64,000 nt of DNA from Spirosoma oryzicola (GTDB lineage Bacteria; Bacteroidota; Bacteroidia; Cytophagales; Spirosomataceae): positions 353,501 to 417,500 of the forward strand of contig NZ_CP089538.1 of assembly GCF_021233055.1 (NCBI RefSeq), given 5' to 3'. Shown here piece by piece: positions 62,640 through 64,000 of the stretch. Both the position numbers and the translations under genes were made by a program. Every line of letters begins with the position of its first letter. The first letter of the stretch is position 1. The notes beneath the pieces were generated by a model, which ran no database searches, was not told where the DNA came from, and saw only the letters and a program-made list of their open reading frames with translations.

Positions 62640-63638
62640 ATGGAGCAGCGTAATGCAAGCATAGATGTCTTTCGCTTTTTTGCAGCCTGTTTGGTATTTA
62701 TCAGTCACAGTGTTTATTCCAATCATCCGTCACTGCTGGCTTTATTAGGAATAGTAGGTCGATGGGCGTTGCCTTTCTTTTTTCTGGTGAGTGGCTATTA
62801 TTTTGAGAAAAGTTATGCTCGTCGGTCCGTATCTGCCTTTTCCAAAACCATAACGGCTCTGTTATCCGCCACCTTGTTTATTAATTTGTTTTACCTGGTG
62901 TTTGTTGGGCTCACGGAAGGGACGCTTAAGCCACTTGCTACGCACTTTACCCTGCTAACCGGTACTTACTTTCATCTGTGGTTTCTGACCTCACTTTTAG
63001 TAAGTTATGTAGTCCTCTGGTTTTTTCTAACCTACAAGCTGACCCGGTTACTACCTTATCTGGCAATAGCAACCATTGTCCTTGTTCTGCTGCTGACTCC
63101 TTACAATTATTTGTTTGGTATGAGCGCACACCCCATTTATGCGCGCTCGCTCTTATCAATCCCCTTCTTATGCATCGGGTTTTTTATTGCCCGATATTCA
63201 GTGGATGTTAACGTTTCCAGGCCAACGACCTATGTATTGATTGCCGTAGGTATCGGGATACAACTTATCGAAGGATGGTTTTTGTCGAATGGGGGGCAGG
63301 ATTCGTCAAGGGTTAACTTCCTGGGCGGCACGTTTTTCGTATCGATCGGAATGTTCTTACTAGCCCTGCAACTGGTTGTGCGCAGCGACAGTGTGTTGGG
63401 TTATTATGGCCGTCGGTATTCGTTTCCTTTATACCTATATCATCCGTTCATCAACTACTTTCTTCACAAAACGCTGGAAGTTACGTCAATCGGGGAAGTG
63501 ATGTATTGGCTTAGTCCAATAGTAGCCCTGGCTGCAACCTTACTCCTATTTATTTACCTGGACAAATATGCTCCGACCGTATTTCGTGTTCTGAGTGGCA
63601 ACCTAAGTAGGCCAAAACTTGCTGAAAAGCCAAACTAA
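62640..63638 (+). CDS. Membrane acyltransferase (acyltransferase family 3)
   Basis: A 332-residue integral-membrane protein with about ten helices. The N-terminal segment NASIDVFRFFAACLVFISHS (residues 5-24) carries the acyltransferase-3 signature with His23, and LPFFFLVSGYYFEKSY follows near 43-58. Members transfer acyl groups to cell-surface sugars such as exopolysaccharide or LPS. No glycan gene is adjacent, so the acceptor is unknown. Start ATG 62640. Confidence 0.9.
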   Translation: MEQRNASIDVFRFFAACLVFISHSVYSNHPSLLALLGIVGRWALPFFFLVSGYYFEKSYARRSVSAFSKTITALLSATLFINLFYLVFVGLTEGTLKPLATHFTLLTGTYFHLWFLTSLLVSYVVLWFFLTYKLTRLLPYLAIATIVLVLLLTPYNYLFGMSAHPIYARSLLSIPFLCIGFFIARYSVDVNVSRPTTYVLIAVGIGIQLIEGWFLSNGGQDSSRVNFLGGTFFVSIGMFLLALQLVVRSDSVLGYYGRRYSFPLYLYHPFINYFLHKTLEVTSIGEVMYWLSPIVALAATLLLFIYLDKYAPTVFRVLSGNLSRPKLAEKPN

Positions 63639-63720
63639 TCTCTTAACCAAGCTTACACTAAAAGCAACTGAAAATCAGTACGCTTTGCTTGATCTACTAA
63701 GGCTGGTTAATTCATATTTG

Positions 63721-63770
63721 TAAATTAGAAAGGGCCAACAGATCGCGATCTGCTGGCCCTTTCTAATTTA
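63721..63770. terminator. 50-base near-perfect palindrome between acyltransferase and tRNA-Arg
   Basis: The arms 63721-63745 and 63746-63770 are complementary at 24 of 25 positions, centred on GATCGCGATC. T-rich tails lie on both sides (CCCTTTCTAATTT), so it can terminate both the acyltransferase and the tRNA transcripts. Confidence 0.75.
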
Positions 63771-63775
63771 TTAAG

Positions 63776-63847
63776 TGCTCCCGAAGGGATTCGAACCCCT
63801 ATCGTCGGTACCGGAAACCGAAATTCTATCCATTGAACTACGGAAGC
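63776..63847 (-). tRNA. tRNA-Arg (anticodon CCG)
   Basis: A 72-nucleotide cloverleaf without encoded CCA. Acceptor arms are GCTTCCG (from 63847) and CGGGAGC with discriminator A. The anticodon stem is TCGGT/ACCGA with loop TTCCGGT, which places CCG at positions 34-36 and reads CGG codons. The T arm AGGGG-TTCGAAT-CCCTT is standard. A promoter lies just upstream and a palindromic terminator just downstream. Confidence 0.95.
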
Positions 63848-63867
63848 GTCTTTTCCCAATGGGAGTG

Positions 63868-63899
63868 CAAATATACTAGCTTTTGCTCTAAAAACGCAA
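63868..63899 (-). promoter_or_regulatory. Promoter of tRNA-Arg (TTG-N21-TATATTTG)
   Basis: On the minus strand TTG (63899-63897), a 21-base spacer and TATATTTG (63875-63868) match the Bacteroidota consensus. The start would be about 63861, 14 bases before the mature 5' end. Confidence 0.65.
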
Positions 63900-64000
63900 G
63901 TATCTTGCAAAGATGATTTTAGGCAAAAAGTCAAATGAGCAAGCACATCCTTTGAAAAACGAGCTCAATTTGAGGGTTGAGTAGGCATTGTGACCCGATT

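Noticed and set aside
62523..62726. 67-codon leftward frame at the acyltransferase start
   Set aside because: Overlaps the acyltransferase start region and has no credible function.
63725..63946. 73-codon frame over the tRNA gene
   Set aside because: It covers tRNA-Arg and its palindromic terminator.
1..64000. Prophage, insertion sequence or conjugative element
   Set aside because: No transposase, integrase, phage structural or transfer gene is visible.

Overview
The window reads as chromosomal DNA of a Bacteroidota bacterium of the order Cytophagales, most like the Spirosoma group; this placement is inference from gene content, not from a database search. Direct clues are a type IX secretion C-terminal sorting domain, a PorE-like propeller/CRD/OmpA protein, DUF1080, DUF1572/DinB and LytTR proteins, and at least ten promoters with the Bacteroidota -7 box TAnnTTTG (several with TTG or TTTG about 19-22 bases upstream). 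Shine-Dalgarno sequences are mostly absent. I see no prophage, insertion sequence, CRISPR array or integrase.

Layout. 1-5343: a truncated SDR dehydrogenase, a CPBP membrane protein and a large SWIM/SNF2 helicase. 5344-6037: a gene-free gap with an orphan promoter. 6038-10330: a TrpD2/YbiB-like protein, L-2-hydroxyglutarate oxidase, Dps, a Nudix hydrolase and a DUF1572 protein. 10343-14612 (minus): two sodium:solute symporters around a myo-inositol oxygenase, probably an inositol uptake and oxidation module. 14687-20317 (minus): the lipid/translation cluster yceD-rpmF-plsX-fabH-efp-accB-accC, driven by a clear promoter at 20347-20377. 20468-23122: an EamA transporter, a small unknown, an isochorismatase-fold hydrolase and a Lon-substrate-binding-like protein. 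23283-27755 (minus): Nudix, NAGPA-like, S9 peptidase and DinB. 27996-35246: a T9SS-secreted modular protein, UvrD/PcrA and the PorE-like protein. 35279-39107: a Cys-cluster unknown, small secreted and DUF3467 proteins, rpsL-rpsG, and an aldose epimerase. 39309-42107 (minus): DUF1080, lactonase, aldo/keto reductase. 42317-48824: an OmpA lipoprotein, a membrane protein, a tricorn-type protease and small genes. 48825-49559: an AT-rich gene-free island. 49560-58445: gmhA, a Wzi-like outer-membrane protein, upp, lolA-ftsK, pyrD and cysM. 58710-64000: LytTR, fadD, a Cys-motif CRD protein, an acyltransferase and tRNA-Arg(CCG).

The most unusual signal is architectural rather than a new protein system. 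Many intergenic spacers, including four consecutive ones inside the acc/fab cluster, carry long near-perfect hairpins whose sequences differ from place to place. Two loci (23172-23274 and 39150-39284) share a GC-rich core flanked by unrelated but self-complementary arms, which suggests a dispersed structured repeat family. I did not find a convincing defence island or an obviously new enzymatic system.
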